64,000 bases of DNA from Rosenbergiella australiborealis (GTDB lineage Bacteria; Pseudomonadota; Gammaproteobacteria; Enterobacterales; Enterobacteriaceae). Below are positions 27,488 through 37,738 of this stretch, piece after piece. The notes beneath the pieces are model-generated. The model ran no database searches and was not told the origin of the DNA. It saw only the letters and a program-made list of their open reading frames with translations. Position numbers and translations under genes: made by a program. The stretch lies in NCBI RefSeq assembly GCF_018494035.1, contig NZ_JABBFO010000002.1, positions 186,001 to 250,000 on the forward strand, read 5' to 3'. Position 1 is the first letter of the stretch, and each line of letters starts with the position of its first letter.

Positions 27488-28978
27488 ATGAAGAAGTCAA
27501 AAGTTACTATTGCAGTTATCGTGGGAATTGGCGTCCTCTGGACTGCTGGCGCCTGGTTCACTGGAAAAAAAGCCGAACAGCATATTGATGATATTGTCGC
27601 TCAGCTCAATGAGCAATTGACTAAGAACTTTCCAGAGGCAGGGTTATTCGTGACTCGCCAAGGGTATCAACGTCATCTTTTTTCAAGCAACACACAATTT
27701 GTCGTGAAAAGTCGCTTACCCGCCAGTGATGCTAACGCATTATTAGCGCCGGGTGACGAGCTGGTATTTAATGAAAAAATCAGTCATGGCCCTTTTCCAC
27801 TCGCGCAATTGAAACATTTCAACCTAGTACCGGCTTTAGCCTCTATACATAGCGAACTTGCGAATACCCCTACAGTGAAATCGCTTTTCGACTTCACTAA
27901 AGGTAAAACCCCTTTATCTGCAGAAACACGTGTTGGATATAACCAATCGACATCTTCGTCTATCCGTATTGAACCCTTGAACTATCAGACGGAAGATAGT
28001 CGCTTATCCAGTGATCCGATCACGATTGCCCTCACGACCGCTGTTGAGAACAAAGCCTTTGTATTAAAAGTTAATGCTGGCAAGCTCACACTTGGGTTTG
28101 ATAACGAGGCCAACACCGAAACGGAAATAACCCTTAATAATCTTAACCTTGATTCAGATAGCAAGTTAAGCAGTGAAGGACTTCGTATCGGGACACAACA
28201 TATTGCCGCAGACAATTTTGTTTATGCGGTCAATCATAAACCGTCGCTACAACTCGTTGGAGTGAAAGGAAGTTCAAATTTAGATAGCCATAACAATTTA
28301 CTTAATGGCGAATTAAATTATCAAATCGACAAAATTGAATGGCAACAACTGCCGCTGGGCTCGACAACACTCAAACTGTCGTTGAGTGACTTTAGTGCTA
28401 GCGGGATGAAAACCTTTTACGATCAGTACAACCTCGCTGTACAAAAAAACATGGCGAATATTGCACACGTTACCACTCAAGACCAATTGCAAGCCATGCA
28501 AAATGAAGTGAATACAACGGTATTACAAAATATCCCCGCACTATTGGCAGGTTCACCGCATTTTTCTATCGATAATTTCAGTCTTAAAAATGATAAAGGC
28601 GAAAGCCATTTTTCAATGAAAGTTGACTTTAATGATCCCGCTAAAGCACAAATCACAGATCAGGGATTATCAGCCATTGTTGATACATACATTAAACAAC
28701 TGAGTGCTTCTTTATCGGTCAATAAGCCAATGGCAACCCAGCTACTTTCCGTGATTGCACAGTCTCAAGGCGCTGCCGTTGAACAATCCGATCAGTTTGC
28801 CGCTCAACAAATCAATGCATTATCAACCTTAGGTGAGAGTTACCATCTTGCTACCACCAATGCCGACGATATCAGCACGGCTCTCCAATATAGCGCAGGA
28901 CAAGTCACGGTAAATGACGATAAAATGACGCTAGAAAAATTTATCGAGCAATACCTCACGACGGACAGCAGTCAATAA
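27488..28978 (+). CDS. ydgA: YdgA-family protein (DUF945)
   Basis: A 496-residue protein with one N-terminal membrane helix (about 7-24, followed by WFTGKKAEQHID) and a long extracytoplasmic domain rich in beta-strands. Similarity to E. coli YdgA (502) includes GPFPLAQLKHFNLVPALASIH near residue 100, LFDFTKGKTPLS, and the C-terminal LQYSAGQVTVNDDKMTLEKF. The function is unknown; it is an inner-membrane-anchored periplasmic protein. It is monocistronic, ending in a strong bidirectional terminator. Confidence 0.88.
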   Translation: MKKSKVTIAVIVGIGVLWTAGAWFTGKKAEQHIDDIVAQLNEQLTKNFPEAGLFVTRQGYQRHLFSSNTQFVVKSRLPASDANALLAPGDELVFNEKISHGPFPLAQLKHFNLVPALASIHSELANTPTVKSLFDFTKGKTPLSAETRVGYNQSTSSSIRIEPLNYQTEDSRLSSDPITIALTTAVENKAFVLKVNAGKLTLGFDNEANTETEITLNNLNLDSDSKLSSEGLRIGTQHIAADNFVYAVNHKPSLQLVGVKGSSNLDSHNNLLNGELNYQIDKIEWQQLPLGSTTLKLSLSDFSASGMKTFYDQYNLAVQKNMANIAHVTTQDQLQAMQNEVNTTVLQNIPALLAGSPHFSIDNFSLKNDKGESHFSMKVDFNDPAKAQITDQGLSAIVDTYIKQLSASLSVNKPMATQLLSVIAQSQGAAVEQSDQFAAQQINALSTLGESYHLATTNADDISTALQYSAGQVTVNDDKMTLEKFIEQYLTTDSSQ

Positions 28979-28996
28979 TAACGCTGAACTAAACGT

Positions 28997-29024
28997 AAAA
29001 CCCCACTTTCGTGGGGTTTTTATT
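28997..29024. terminator. Bidirectional terminator
   Basis: AAAACCCCAC, TTTC, GTGGGGTTTT is a perfect stem flanked by A-run and T-run, serving ydgA (plus) and the convergent lipoprotein gene (minus). Confidence 0.92.
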
Positions 29025-29033
29025 ATCAGTAAA

Positions 29034-29294
29034 CTATTGTTGTGGATGATCACGATGGAATAACGCCCACTCTTCTATACGTTCTCCATTCGGTAACGTG
29101 CAGAAGCTGCTCACTCCAAGCGTAGTACTGACACTATCAAGACGTCCTTTTTGCGCTAAGCAATAGACGGAAGCAGGATTAGCCATTCCAATATTCCGTT
29201 GTTGCGCTGTCTTTGTAGGCGAAGATGAACAGCCCGTTAGTGCCACTAACACCACACAATTTAGCGACACAGTTAGCAAGGCTCGTTGCTTCAT
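29034..29294 (-). CDS. DUF333 lipoprotein (YoaF/YdbJ-like)
   Basis: An 86-residue predicted lipoprotein. The signal peptide ends in a lipobox, VALTGC, with lipidation on Cys22. The mature part carries the DUF333 pattern, GMANPASVYCLAQKGRLDSV...FCTLPNGERIEEWALF, with two conserved cysteines likely to form a disulfide. Residues after the lipid cysteine are SSSP, so outer-membrane sorting is expected. The start at 29294 has GGAG seven bases upstream; the longer frame to 29336 is discarded. The function is unknown. Confidence 0.85.
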   Translation of the reverse strand: MKQRALLTVSLNCVVLVALTGCSSSPTKTAQQRNIGMANPASVYCLAQKGRLDSVSTTLGVSSFCTLPNGERIEEWALFHRDHPQQ

Positions 29295-29563
29295 AGTTTT
29301 TCTCCATGTTATAGCAAAGTCAGTAACGGTACTCATTTCGGTGAATGAATACCTTATTAATCACTCGTGATAAATTCTGATCATTAACGACGACAAGACA
29401 GCTATCATCCTGACTGATGTTAAGATGATATTTCTCATTTCCCTACCCTTACGCCTTGGCATTACCTAGCACGCACAATAGCTGCCCTCGATTAAGATGG
29501 ATTGATAAGGAAAATTCATCAAATTAACCGACAATCCATTGCCGAAAGAGAATTAGGATAAGC
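29295..29563. other. Intergenic region
   Basis: About 270 bp between the lipoprotein gene and the next small genes. It must contain the lipoprotein promoter. I see no further gene, RNA or repeat. Confidence 0.4.
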
Positions 29564-29641
29564 GTGAAGAGCCATCATGTCATGCCATCATCCCGCAGAC
29601 AAGATAAGGAAGCATGGAAGGCAATGAGACAAAGCGGTTAA
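29564..29641 (+). CDS. Candidate small protein, 25 residues
   Basis: A GTG codon preceded by AGGA at five bases opens a 25-residue basic, hydrophilic frame (KSHHVMPSSRRQDKEAWKAM then RQSG). Its stop overlaps the stop of the convergent 82-residue gene as TTAA, the same arrangement seen at basS/ada and tus/fumC. It is too short to judge by composition and I recognise no family, so it may be chance. Confidence 0.25.
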   Translation: MKSHHVMPSSRRQDKEAWKAMRQSG

Positions 29642-29886
29642 ACAAGGTTAATAAGGCGATCTACAACAATCTCACCCTCACAATTGCGTTGTGTCAGTCG
29701 GTAATCACCACTGTAAGAACGACGTAAATTCATCCGATCCTGCAGGGTAACTGCTCCGGTGACATGGCCGTGCCCATCAACGATTTGCCACTCTTTGACG
29801 GAGGGCTGACCTTGATGATACCAATGCGTTTCTCGTAATAGGGACAATGTTTCATCGTTCGCGAGTCGAAGAAATTCAGTCATCAT
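29638..29886 (-). CDS. Small hypothetical protein
   Basis: An 82-residue soluble protein of no family I recognise. It is rich in charged residues, with an evident beta-rich middle (HWYHQGQPSVKEWQIVDGHGHVTGAV) and RLTQRNCEGEIVVDRLINLV at the end. Several in-frame starts exist (29895 GTG, 29892, 29886, 29883). 29886 is favoured by AGAGG eight bases upstream. It is divergent from add and carried in the same codon style as its neighbours, so a real gene is likely. Confidence 0.6.
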   Translation of the reverse strand: MMTEFLRLANDETLSLLRETHWYHQGQPSVKEWQIVDGHGHVTGAVTLQDRMNLRRSYSGDYRLTQRNCEGEIVVDRLINLV

Positions 29887-30082
29887 ATTCATCACCTCTC
29901 AATTGGACGTCTACGGTTATTATTCTAACTATATATTTTATCCATTCAATCTAATTTACTTATCGAAAATACGAATTTCACTTCATTTATTGAAAAGCCC
30001 TGAATAGAACATTAAAACGTTGGCATAAAACCGGATGATGTTTTTATACTATGCAGCCCTTAATAATGATAAAGAGTCGACC

Positions 30083-31090
30083 ATGATTAATACCCAACTT
30101 CCCCTTACCGATATTCACCGTCATCTAGACGGCAATATTCGTGCGAGCACTATTCTCGATTTAGGGCGTGCATTTAATTGTGGATTGCCTGCTGATACGC
30201 TCGATAGCTTACGCCCCTATGTGCAAGTGATGTCAAATGAACCTGATTTAGTCAGCTTTTTGCAAAAACTTGACTGGGGAGTAAAAGTGTTAGGTGACCT
30301 CAATGCCTGTCGACGCGTTGCTTATGAAAATATCGAAGATGCTTTGCGTGCAGGGATAGATTATACAGAATTACGTTTTTCACCCGGTTATATGGCGATG
30401 ACTCATCAATTACCCGTCGCGGGGGTTGTTGAGGCAGTGATCGATGGTGTGCAGGCCGGTTGTCGCGATTTTGGCGTAAGTGCCAAACTGATTGGAATTA
30501 TGAGCAGAACTTTTGGTGAAAAAGCCTGTGAACAAGAACTTGCTGGGATCTTAGCGCATCGCGATAATATCGTGGCCGTCGATCTTGCCGGTGACGAACT
30601 GGGATATCCCGGTGATCGCTTTATGCAACATTTCGCGCGCGCGCGCGATGCCGGATTACATATCACCGTCCATGCCGGTGAAGCCGCCGGTCCTGAAAGT
30701 ATTTGGCAGGCCATTCAACACTTAGGTGCTGAACGAATCGGACATGGTGTCAAGGCCGTTAACGATCCTGCATTAATGGATTATCTGGCTGAGCACGGTA
30801 TCGGTATTGAGTCCTGTCTGACGTCTAATATTCAAACCAGTACCGTTGGCGATCTTCGCCAGCATCCTTTAAAACAATTTTTACAACACGGTGTTATGGC
30901 CTCGTTGAATACTGATGATCCCGCCGTTCAGGGTATTGAGCTTGCCCATGAATATGAGATTGCCGCTCCTGCTGCGGGGTTGACTGCCGAAGAGATTGGT
31001 CAAGCACAAGAGAACGGGCTGTATATGGCTTTTCTTTCCCAGCAAGAAAAACAGGCCCTCAAACAAAAAGTCGCACAACGAGCAGGATGA
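30083..31090 (+). CDS. add: Adenosine deaminase
   Basis: A 335-residue zinc enzyme that deaminates adenosine and deoxyadenosine to inosine forms for purine salvage. Metal and catalytic motifs are in place: His12 and His14 in [21 protein letters not shown] (third histidine and catalytic Glu), RIGHGVKA, and NTDDP near residue 280. Similarity to E. coli Add is full length. The ATG at 30083 ([14 protein letters not shown]) has AAAGAG upstream; the longer frame from 30035 is not conserved. In E. coli ydgJ, blr, cnu and ydgK separate add from rsxA; here only 122 bp do. Confidence 0.96.
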   Translation: MINTQLPLTDIHRHLDGNIRASTILDLGRAFNCGLPADTLDSLRPYVQVMSNEPDLVSFLQKLDWGVKVLGDLNACRRVAYENIEDALRAGIDYTELRFSPGYMAMTHQLPVAGVVEAVIDGVQAGCRDFGVSAKLIGIMSRTFGEKACEQELAGILAHRDNIVAVDLAGDELGYPGDRFMQHFARARDAGLHITVHAGEAAGPESIWQAIQHLGAERIGHGVKAVNDPALMDYLAEHGIGIESCLTSNIQTSTVGDLRQHPLKQFLQHGVMASLNTDDPAVQGIELAHEYEIAAPAAGLTAEEIGQAQENGLYMAFLSQQEKQALKQKVAQRAG

Positions 31091-31155
31091 GATGGTTACT
31101 TTTTAACCTGATTTAATACTCAGTGCTACCTGCGGTGATATTTAAGTTCCTGCAT

Positions 31156-31197
31156 TGAGATACTCCCTATATTTTCAGATAATGTAGGGGGATCTCA
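31156..31197. promoter_or_regulatory. Composite inverted repeat upstream of rsxA
   Basis: TGAGAT-act-CCCTA, a 15-base loop, TAGGG-gg-ATCTCA forms a two-part inverted repeat ending 16 bases before the rsxA start. It could be a structured 5' leader, an operator, or an end-of-add hairpin; no T-run follows. Confidence 0.45.
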
Positions 31198-31212
31198 TCT
31201 AATGGCAAATAC

Positions 31213-31794
31213 ATGACTGATTATCTACTTTTATTTATTGGCACTGTTTTCGTTAACAACTTCGTGCTAGTAAAATTTCTAGGGCTTTGCCCGTTTATGG
31301 GTGTTTCAAAAAAACTTGAGACGGCAATCGGCATGGGGATGGCAACGACCTTCGTGATTACTCTTGCCTCGATTTGCGCTTGGTTGGTCAATCATCTCAT
31401 TTTAGTCCCACTGGATTTAGTTTACCTGCGGACACTCGCTTATATCTTAGTGATTGCCGTCACGGTTCAATTTACTGAAATGGTAGTGCGTAAGACGAGC
31501 CCTTCTCTGTATCGGTTATTAGGGATCTTCCTGCCATTAATCACCACAAACTGTGCCGTTCTTGGGGTGCCGTTACTGAGCGTTAATTTGCATCATAGCT
31601 TTCTACAAGCCGCGGTTTACGGCTTTAGCGCCTCTCTCGGTTTTTCTGTGGTAATGGTCCTGTTTGCGGGGATTCGTGAGCGACTGGTGTTGGCCAATGT
31701 TCCTGCACCCTTTAAAGGTTCGTCCATAGCACTCGTCACCGCAGGGTTAATGGCATTGGCATTTATGGGCTTTACAGGATTGGTGAAGTTTTGA
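31213..31794 (+). CDS. rsxA: Rsx (Rnf-type) electron transport subunit A
   Basis: A 193-residue integral membrane subunit with six helices, the first gene of the rsxABCDGE operon. The complex moves electrons coupled to ion flow; in E. coli it keeps the SoxR iron-sulfur cluster reduced and so turns off the superoxide response. RsxA marks are [26 protein letters not shown] and [18 protein letters not shown], carrying the conserved cysteines that bind a cluster at the subunit interface with RsxE. The operon starts here after an inverted repeat; the stop overlaps rsxB. Confidence 0.95.
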   Translation: MTDYLLLFIGTVFVNNFVLVKFLGLCPFMGVSKKLETAIGMGMATTFVITLASICAWLVNHLILVPLDLVYLRTLAYILVIAVTVQFTEMVVRKTSPSLYRLLGIFLPLITTNCAVLGVPLLSVNLHHSFLQAAVYGFSASLGFSVVMVLFAGIRERLVLANVPAPFKGSSIALVTAGLMALAFMGFTGLVKF

Positions 31795-32372
31795 TTACGG
31801 CTATTTGTATCGCGATCGTCGCACTCAGTTTATTAGGACTAGGATTTGGGAGCTTGTTAGGCTATGCCTCTCGACGCTTCAACGTTGAAGAAGATCCGAT
31901 TGTTGAACAAATTGATGAACTACTCCCTCAAAGTCAATGTGGTCAGTGCGGCTATCCGGGGTGTAAACCTTATGCAGAGGCTGTCGGTAACCAAGGCGAG
32001 TTAATCAATAAATGCGCCCCAGGCGGCGAGCAGACAATGCTTCGTATAGCACAGCTATTAAACGTTGATCCTCAACCGATTGATGGCGATATAAACGCGA
32101 AGCAACCTGTTAAACAGATTGCGTGGATTGATGAAAGTAATTGTATAGGCTGTACTAAATGTATCCAAGCCTGCCCCGTTGATGCCATTGTCGGCGCAAC
32201 CCGTGCGATGCATACGGTCATTACCGATCTCTGCACAGGGTGCGATCTGTGTGTTGCACCTTGTCCTACTGATTGCATTGAAATGCGTCCAGTACCAACG
32301 ACTCAGGATAATTGGAAGTGGGATTTACATACGATCCCTGTCCGAGTGATACCGGTTGATAATCATGTTTAA
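31791..32372 (+). CDS. rsxB: Rsx electron transport subunit B, ferredoxin-like
   Basis: A 193-residue iron-sulfur protein with one N-terminal membrane anchor (about 2-22). The Fes domain CGQCGYPGC (about 48-56) plus CAPGG holds one cluster, and two classical 4Fe-4S motifs follow, [12 protein letters not shown] and [12 protein letters not shown]. It starts with TTG overlapping the rsxA stop (TTGA); the alignment with E. coli RsxB begins at this codon, which supports it. It passes electrons between RsxC and the membrane subunits. Confidence 0.94.
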   Translation: MITAICIAIVALSLLGLGFGSLLGYASRRFNVEEDPIVEQIDELLPQSQCGQCGYPGCKPYAEAVGNQGELINKCAPGGEQTMLRIAQLLNVDPQPIDGDINAKQPVKQIAWIDESNCIGCTKCIQACPVDAIVGATRAMHTVITDLCTGCDLCVAPCPTDCIEMRPVPTTQDNWKWDLHTIPVRVIPVDNHV

Positions 32373-34635
32373 ACTTTTTTCACGTTTACGCCGCGAGCCA
32401 ATTTGGGATTTTAAGGGCGGTATTCATCCACCAGAAATGAAGTCTCAATCGTCTGGCACCCCCTTAACTCAGGTTCCTCTCCCTGAGCAATTTGTCTTAC
32501 CTTTAAAACAGCATATTGGTCATGAAGGTGAGATTTTAGTTTCGGTGGGTGATAAGGTATTGCGCGGGCAACCTTTGACCTTTGGTCAAGACAAAATGTT
32601 ACCTATCCATGCTCCTACCTCGGGTACCGTCACCGCAATTGCTCCGCATATTACCGCCCATCCTTCGGCACTCCCTGAAATTTCTATTTTTATTCAGTCA
32701 GACGGCCTTGATGAATGGCAGAAAATGCCAGCGATATCTGCTTATCAAGACTATGAGCGTCAGCATATTGTCGAGCGTATTCATCAAGCTGGCGTAGCCG
32801 GTTTGGGGGGAGCGGGATTTCCTACTGCGACAAAAGTGCGTAGTGCACTATCCGGCGTGAATACGCTAATCATTAATGGTGCAGAGTGTGAGCCTTACAT
32901 CACCGCTGATGACCGGCTCATGCAAGATTATGCTGAAGAAGTCATTGAAGGTTCGCGCATCTTAGGTTGGTTATTACAAGCTGAAAAAGTCATTATTGGT
33001 ATTGAAGACAATAAGCCAGAAGCCATTAACGCCTTAACTGCAGCGCTTAATCGTGCCAGTGATATAATTCTACGTGTGATCCCGACTAAATATCCGTCAG
33101 GGGGAGCGAAGCAGTTAACCAAAATCCTAACGGGTCGCGAGGTGCCTAGAGGGGGACGTTCATCGGATATTGGTGTCCTGATGCAGAATGTTGGGACGGC
33201 CTTTGCGGTAAAGCGTGCAGTCATTGACGGTGAAGCATTAACAGAACGTGTTGTCACGTTGACTGGCGAGGCACTCAGCGATCCACGCAATGTATGGGGT
33301 CGTTTGGGAACCTCCGTTGAACATCTTCTAAACTTTGCAGGTTTCCAACCAGAAGCTGATCAGATGGTTATTATGGGCGGCCCCTTAATGGGCTTTACGC
33401 TGCCTGCCTTGAATGTTCCGATCGTTAAAATTTCTAACTGTCTCCTCGCCCCTAGTCGTCACGAGATGGGACAACCTGAAGAAGAGCAAGGATGTATCCG
33501 CTGTAGTGCTTGTGCAGACGCTTGCCCAGCCGGTCTACTACCGCAGCAACTTTATTGGTATTGCCAAGGAGGCGATCATGAAAAAGCCCGTGCATATCAT
33601 TTAAATGACTGTATAGAATGCGGTGCCTGTGCTTATGTCTGCCCTAGTAATATTCCTCTTGTTCAATATTATCGACAAGAAAAAGCCGAGTTATTAGCGA
33701 TCGATATTGAAGCCCAACGTACACAAGAAGCCAAAGCACGTTTTGAAGCACGTCAGGCTCGCTTAGAGAAAGAAAAACTTGCCCGTGAAGCTCGCCACGC
33801 CGCCGCTAAGGCGCGGGTGACTCATGCGGAAAAAGAGCAGGTTAATGCCGCGTTAGAACGTGTTAAAGCTCGTCAGGCTCCCGCTACCGAAAAGACATCG
33901 CTTACCACTGCTGAAGCCCCCGATAACCGTGCAGTGATTGCACAGCGTGCGGCACGTAAAGCACAAGCGAAAGCATATCAAGCCGAACAGCAGGCGGTTA
34001 ATCTTGAAGAAGATTCACGTCATGCTGCGGTAGCGGCGGCGATAGCTCGCGCCAAAGCAAAAAAGGCACAAAGCCAATCGGTATTAGAGGAAACATTCAT
34101 TACTGCGGATGATTATGATAGCCAGCTAAATGCTAACAGTGTTGGTGTCAATGCTGTAGTAGAGCCTTTACCTTCTTCAGAAGCCGACCCACGTAAGGCC
34201 GCGGTCGCCGCAGCCGTTGCCCGTGCGAAAGCAAAACGTGATGCACAAAGCAGCGAAGACCCGACTCAGGACGCTAGCGTTGAGCCACAAGCCGATCCAC
34301 GTAAAGCTGCAGTCGCCGCAGCCATTGCCCGTGCGAAGGCAAAACGTGAAGCACAAAGCAGCGAAGACCCGACTCAGGACGCTACCGTTGAGCCGCAAAC
34401 CGATCCACGTAAAGCCGCGGTCGCCGCAGCCATTGCCCGTGCGAAGGCAAAACGTGAAGCACAAAGCAGTGAAGACCTGACTCAGGACGCTACCGTTGAG
34501 CCACAAGCCGATCCGCGTAAAGCCGCAGTCGCCGCAGCCATTGCCCGTGCGAAAGCAAAACGTGAAGCACAGGCCACTACAACAACGCAACCCCCTACTC
34601 AGACATTACACCCGACATCGGTATCAGAGGAATAA
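32365..34635 (+). CDS. rsxC: Rsx electron transport subunit C with tandem repeats
   Basis: A 756-residue peripheral subunit, the likely electron entry point. It has an N-terminal RnfC barrel ([14 protein letters not shown]), a GLGGAGFPT nucleotide/FMN-binding segment near 150, a SLBB-like region, and two 4Fe-4S motifs ([12 protein letters not shown] and [12 protein letters not shown]). The long C-terminal tail is Ala/Lys/Arg-rich: coiled-coil (about 450-510), then four 36-residue repeats of the [19 protein letters not shown] type. E. coli RsxC has a similar but differently repeated tail. The start at 32365 overlaps rsxB by eight bases. The stop abuts rsxD directly. Confidence 0.94.
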   Translation: MFKLFSRLRREPIWDFKGGIHPPEMKSQSSGTPLTQVPLPEQFVLPLKQHIGHEGEILVSVGDKVLRGQPLTFGQDKMLPIHAPTSGTVTAIAPHITAHPSALPEISIFIQSDGLDEWQKMPAISAYQDYERQHIVERIHQAGVAGLGGAGFPTATKVRSALSGVNTLIINGAECEPYITADDRLMQDYAEEVIEGSRILGWLLQAEKVIIGIEDNKPEAINALTAALNRASDIILRVIPTKYPSGGAKQLTKILTGREVPRGGRSSDIGVLMQNVGTAFAVKRAVIDGEALTERVVTLTGEALSDPRNVWGRLGTSVEHLLNFAGFQPEADQMVIMGGPLMGFTLPALNVPIVKISNCLLAPSRHEMGQPEEEQGCIRCSACADACPAGLLPQQLYWYCQGGDHEKARAYHLNDCIECGACAYVCPSNIPLVQYYRQEKAELLAIDIEAQRTQEAKARFEARQARLEKEKLAREARHAAAKARVTHAEKEQVNAALERVKARQAPATEKTSLTTAEAPDNRAVIAQRAARKAQAKAYQAEQQAVNLEEDSRHAAVAAAIARAKAKKAQSQSVLEETFITADDYDSQLNANSVGVNAVVEPLPSSEADPRKAAVAAAVARAKAKRDAQSSEDPTQDASVEPQADPRKAAVAAAIARAKAKREAQSSEDPTQDATVEPQTDPRKAAVAAAIARAKAKREAQSSEDLTQDATVEPQADPRKAAVAAAIARAKAKREAQATTTTQPPTQTLHPTSVSEE
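34183..34578 (+). repeat. 108-bp tandem repeats in rsxC
   Basis: Three full and one partial 108-bp units start at 34183, 34291, 34399 and 34507, each encoding 36 residues. Units two and three are nearly identical in DNA; the first differs slightly (Val for Ile, Asp for Glu). The last unit breaks off after AKAKREAQ. The length keeps the frame, so gain or loss of units would only change tail length. Confidence 0.93.
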
Positions 34636-35694
34636 ATGGCATTTCGCATCGCTAGCTCTCCCTACACACATAATCGTCGTAGTACAAATCGTATTATGAC
34701 CCTAGTTTTGCTTGCTGCTATTCCTGGCGTTATTGCGCAATGGTACTACTTCGGCTGGGGAAATCTCATCCAAATCGGTGTGGCTATCTTAGTCGCATGG
34801 GGATGTGAAGCAGGCGTTCTATACCTGCGAAAAAAACCTATTCTACCGACACTTGCTGATAATTCGGCATTACTTACCGCTCTGTTATTAGGGGTGAGTA
34901 TTCCCTCTTTGGCACCGTGGTGGGTCATTGTCATCGGTACCGCTTTTTGTATGATTTTCGCTAAGCAATTATACGGTGGATTAGGTCAAAACCCGTTTAA
35001 CCCGGCGATGGTCGGCTATGTCGTTTTACTGATTTCTTTCCCAGTACAGATGACAAGCTGGTTACCCCCGGAGGCGCTGCAACATTCGACATTGGATTTT
35101 GCTCAAACTTGGCAAATGATTTTTACTGGCCATAACACGGCTGGGCTAAGCCTTCAACAGCTACAAATAGGTGTCGATGGCGTAAGTCAGGCCACCCCGC
35201 TTGATACTTTTAAAACTGGATTACGTGCGGGTCATTCTGCCCAAGATCTTCTCGCACAACCTATTTATCATGGCGTCATTGCAGGACAAGGGTGGCAATG
35301 GATCAATATCGGTTTTCTTCTTGGTGGACTTTACTTATTAGCGACTAACACTATTCGCTGGCATATTCCTGTAAGCTTTTTACTTTCACTTGCTCTTTGT
35401 GCCTGTGTAGGATGGTATTTCTCACCGAACAGCTTGGTGTCACCAGTAATCCACCTATTTTCTGGTGCAACAATGCTTGGCGCATTCTTTATCGCCACCG
35501 ATCCGATATCTGCCTCTACCACTGACCGTGGACGTCTTATTTATGGCGCATTAATTGGGTGTTTAGTCTGGCTAATCCGTAGTTTTGGAGGCTATCCTGA
35601 TGGTGTCGCTTTTGCCGTGTTACTCGCCAATATTTGTGTGCCGTTGATCGATTATTATACGCAACCCGCTGTTTACGGCCATAATAAGGAGTAA
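34636..35694 (+). CDS. rsxD: Rsx electron transport subunit D
   Basis: A 352-residue membrane subunit with about nine to ten helices, of the NqrB/RnfD family. The flavinylation motif [15 protein letters not shown] (threonine attaches FMN by a phosphoester) lies near residue 275. [16 protein letters not shown] near 115 is also a family signature. The ATG follows the rsxC stop with no gap. It forms part of the transmembrane electron and ion path of the complex. Confidence 0.94.
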   Translation: MAFRIASSPYTHNRRSTNRIMTLVLLAAIPGVIAQWYYFGWGNLIQIGVAILVAWGCEAGVLYLRKKPILPTLADNSALLTALLLGVSIPSLAPWWVIVIGTAFCMIFAKQLYGGLGQNPFNPAMVGYVVLLISFPVQMTSWLPPEALQHSTLDFAQTWQMIFTGHNTAGLSLQQLQIGVDGVSQATPLDTFKTGLRAGHSAQDLLAQPIYHGVIAGQGWQWINIGFLLGGLYLLATNTIRWHIPVSFLLSLALCACVGWYFSPNSLVSPVIHLFSGATMLGAFFIATDPISASTTDRGRLIYGALIGCLVWLIRSFGGYPDGVAFAVLLANICVPLIDYYTQPAVYGHNKE

Positions 35695-35697
35695 GGC

Positions 35698-36330
35698 ATG
35701 ATTGAAACTATCCGTAAAAATGGGGTAATTCTAGCGATCTTTGCCGCAGTAACGACAGGAGTCACCGCATTAGTCAATGAAGTGACTAAGCCTACTGTCG
35801 AAAAACAGATGGCTATTCAAGAAAAAATATTACTAGACCAAGTCGTTCCGCCGACGTTGTACGATAATAATCTACAAAAGGAATGTTACTGGGTCACAAA
35901 TCCCGTTTTAGGTGACGATCAGCATCACCCCTTCTATGTTGCTCGTAAAGCGGGACAACCTATTGCTGGCGCAATTGAAACTATCGCGCCAGATGGCTAT
36001 TCTGGCGCGATTAAAATGTTAGTCGGGGCTGATTTTTCTGGGACGGTACTTGGGGTACGCGTGACGGAACACCATGAAACACCAGGTTTAGGGGATAAGA
36101 TTGAGTTACGTATTTCAGACTGGATCACCCATTTTTCCGGCGTTAAAATTCACGGCCCTCAAGATAGTCATTTTGCAGTTAAAAAAGATGGCGGTGATTT
36201 CGATCAGTTCACCGGTGCTACAATTACACCACGCGCAGTGGTTAATCAGACTAAACGGACAACGTTGTTTATTGCAGAGCTACGTCCAAAAATTAATACA
36301 CTTCCAAAATGTGGGGGAACAACACCATGA
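35698..36330 (+). CDS. rsxG: Rsx electron transport subunit G
   Basis: A 210-residue subunit with a single N-terminal helix (about 9-28) and an extracytoplasmic FMN-binding domain. The flavinylation site is in [14 protein letters not shown] (Thr at about 175), and [12 protein letters not shown] matches the family. It lies three bases after rsxD, and its stop overlaps the rsxE start as ATGA, consistent with coupled translation. Confidence 0.93.
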   Translation: MIETIRKNGVILAIFAAVTTGVTALVNEVTKPTVEKQMAIQEKILLDQVVPPTLYDNNLQKECYWVTNPVLGDDQHHPFYVARKAGQPIAGAIETIAPDGYSGAIKMLVGADFSGTVLGVRVTEHHETPGLGDKIELRISDWITHFSGVKIHGPQDSHFAVKKDGGDFDQFTGATITPRAVVNQTKRTTLFIAELRPKINTLPKCGGTTP

Positions 36331-37031
36331 GTGAAGCAAAAGAACTCCTGGTCGGTGGGTTATGGAAAAATAACTCATCCCTGGTACAACTGTTAGGGCT
36401 GTGTCCCTTATTAGCGGTAACGTCTACCGCGACCAATGCACTCGGACTAGGATTAGCTACGACCCTTGTGCTAACACTTACCAATAGCGCGATCTCTCTC
36501 TCCCGTCGTTGGATGCCTTCAGAGATCCGTATACCGATTTATGTGATGATTATCGCTTCGGTAGTCAGTTGCGTTCAGCAATTGATCAATGCCTACGCTC
36601 ACGGCCTTTATCAATCATTAGGTATTTTTATTCCTCTGATTGTGACGAACTGTATTGTCGTTGGTCGTGCAGAAGCTGTTGCCTCACGGGCGAACGTCGG
36701 ACTCTCAGCATTAGATGGCTTTGCTATCGGTATGGGCGCAACCTGTGCAATGGTAACCCTTGGTTCTATTCGAGAAATTATTGGTAATGGCACAATTTTT
36801 AATGGTGCTGATCAGCTACTTGGCCCTTGGGCAAAAGTGTTGCGTATTGAAGTTTTCCATTTCGACTCCCCTATGCTTTTAGCCATGCTTCCTCCGGGCG
36901 CCTTTATCGGTTTGGGGATGTTACTGGCGGCTAAATATTTAATTGACCAACGTACCCGTCAGGCAAGCGTGCGTAAAGCGACTAAAGCGTCTCAACTGGC
37001 AGATGATCACTCCGTAGGACAAGCGGGATGA
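36327..37031 (+). CDS. rsxE: Rsx electron transport subunit E
   Basis: A 234-residue, six-helix membrane subunit, homologous to RsxA in inverted topology. Matches to E. coli include [31 protein letters not shown] and [20 protein letters not shown] with the conserved cluster-binding cysteines. The ATG in the ATGA overlap with rsxG is chosen over the longer frame from 36309. Its own stop overlaps the nth start the same way, so nth is the seventh gene of the operon. Confidence 0.95.
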   Translation: MSEAKELLVGGLWKNNSSLVQLLGLCPLLAVTSTATNALGLGLATTLVLTLTNSAISLSRRWMPSEIRIPIYVMIIASVVSCVQQLINAYAHGLYQSLGIFIPLIVTNCIVVGRAEAVASRANVGLSALDGFAIGMGATCAMVTLGSIREIIGNGTIFNGADQLLGPWAKVLRIEVFHFDSPMLLAMLPPGAFIGLGMLLAAKYLIDQRTRQASVRKATKASQLADDHSVGQAG

Positions 37032-37660
37032 ACAAAGTTAAACGTTTGGAAATATTAACACGTCTTCGTGATCACGAGCCCCATCCCACGACCGAGTTAG
37101 TTTTCCGTTCCCCTTTTGAACTGCTTATTGCCGTTTTACTTTCGGCACAAGCTACCGATGTTAGCGTCAATAAAGCTACCGTCGGCCTTTTTGCCGAGGC
37201 CCCGACCCCAGAGGCAATGCTTGCCCTTGGGGTAGATGGCGTGAAACAACATATTAGAACTATCGGTTTGTTTAATACAAAAGCAATTAACGTCATCAAA
37301 ACCTGTCAGCTTTTGGTTGAAAAACATCAAGGATGCGTTCCCGAAAATCGGGAGGCCTTAGAAGCCTTACCCGGCGTTGGACGCAAAACCGCAAATGTTG
37401 TGTTAAATACCGCCTTTGGTTGGCCAACAATTGCAGTCGATACTCATATTTTTCGTGTCGCGAATCGTACAAAATTTGCACCAGGTAAGAACGTCGATAT
37501 TGTTGAACAGAAGTTACTCAGCGTCGTCCCTGCGGCATTTAAAGTAAATTGTCATCATTGGTTTATTTTACATGGCCGTTATACCTGCATTGCCCGTAAG
37601 CCACGTTGCGGTTCCTGTCTCATCGAAGATCTTTGTGAATATAAAGATAAAACTGAATAA
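37028..37660 (+). CDS. nth: Endonuclease III
   Basis: A 210-residue bifunctional DNA glycosylase and AP lyase that removes oxidised pyrimidines. The helix-hairpin-helix [12 protein letters not shown] includes the catalytic lysine (about 120), VDTHIFRV has the catalytic aspartate (about 138), and the C-terminal 4Fe-4S cluster is held by [17 protein letters not shown]. Its linkage to the Rsx operon (ATGA overlap with rsxE) is the same as in E. coli and ties base repair to the redox complex genetically. Confidence 0.97.
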   Translation: MNKVKRLEILTRLRDHEPHPTTELVFRSPFELLIAVLLSAQATDVSVNKATVGLFAEAPTPEAMLALGVDGVKQHIRTIGLFNTKAINVIKTCQLLVEKHQGCVPENREALEALPGVGRKTANVVLNTAFGWPTIAVDTHIFRVANRTKFAPGKNVDIVEQKLLSVVPAAFKVNCHHWFILHGRYTCIARKPRCGSCLIEDLCEYKDKTE

Positions 37661-37669
37661 TACGAAATT

Positions 37670-37738
37670 CTACTAGCGATGACTGTCACAGCATATTCAT
37701 GTGATATTAATCTCTATCACATTTCTTATCGCTAGTAG
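37670..37738. repeat. Nested inverted repeats between nth and dtpA
   Basis: CTACTAGCGAT (37670-37680) and ATCGCTAGTAG (37728-37738) are perfect 11-base inverted arms. Inside them, TGTGATA (37700-37706) and TATCACA (37715-37721) form a second perfect inverted pair eight bases apart. The inner pair resembles a CRP half-site pair with the wrong spacing. Whether it is an operator, an RNA structure or a small mobile-element scar is not clear. Confidence 0.7.

Noticed and set aside
30634-30645. Run of six CG dinucleotides inside add
   Set aside because: Encodes the family-typical Phe-Ala-Arg-Ala-Arg-Asp stretch; six repeats in coding sequence are explained by codon choice.
34177-34590. 137-codon antisense frame full of Cys/Gly repeats opposite rsxC
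   Set aside because: It mirrors the 108-bp tandem repeats of rsxC; the repeated composition is a by-product of the sense repeats.
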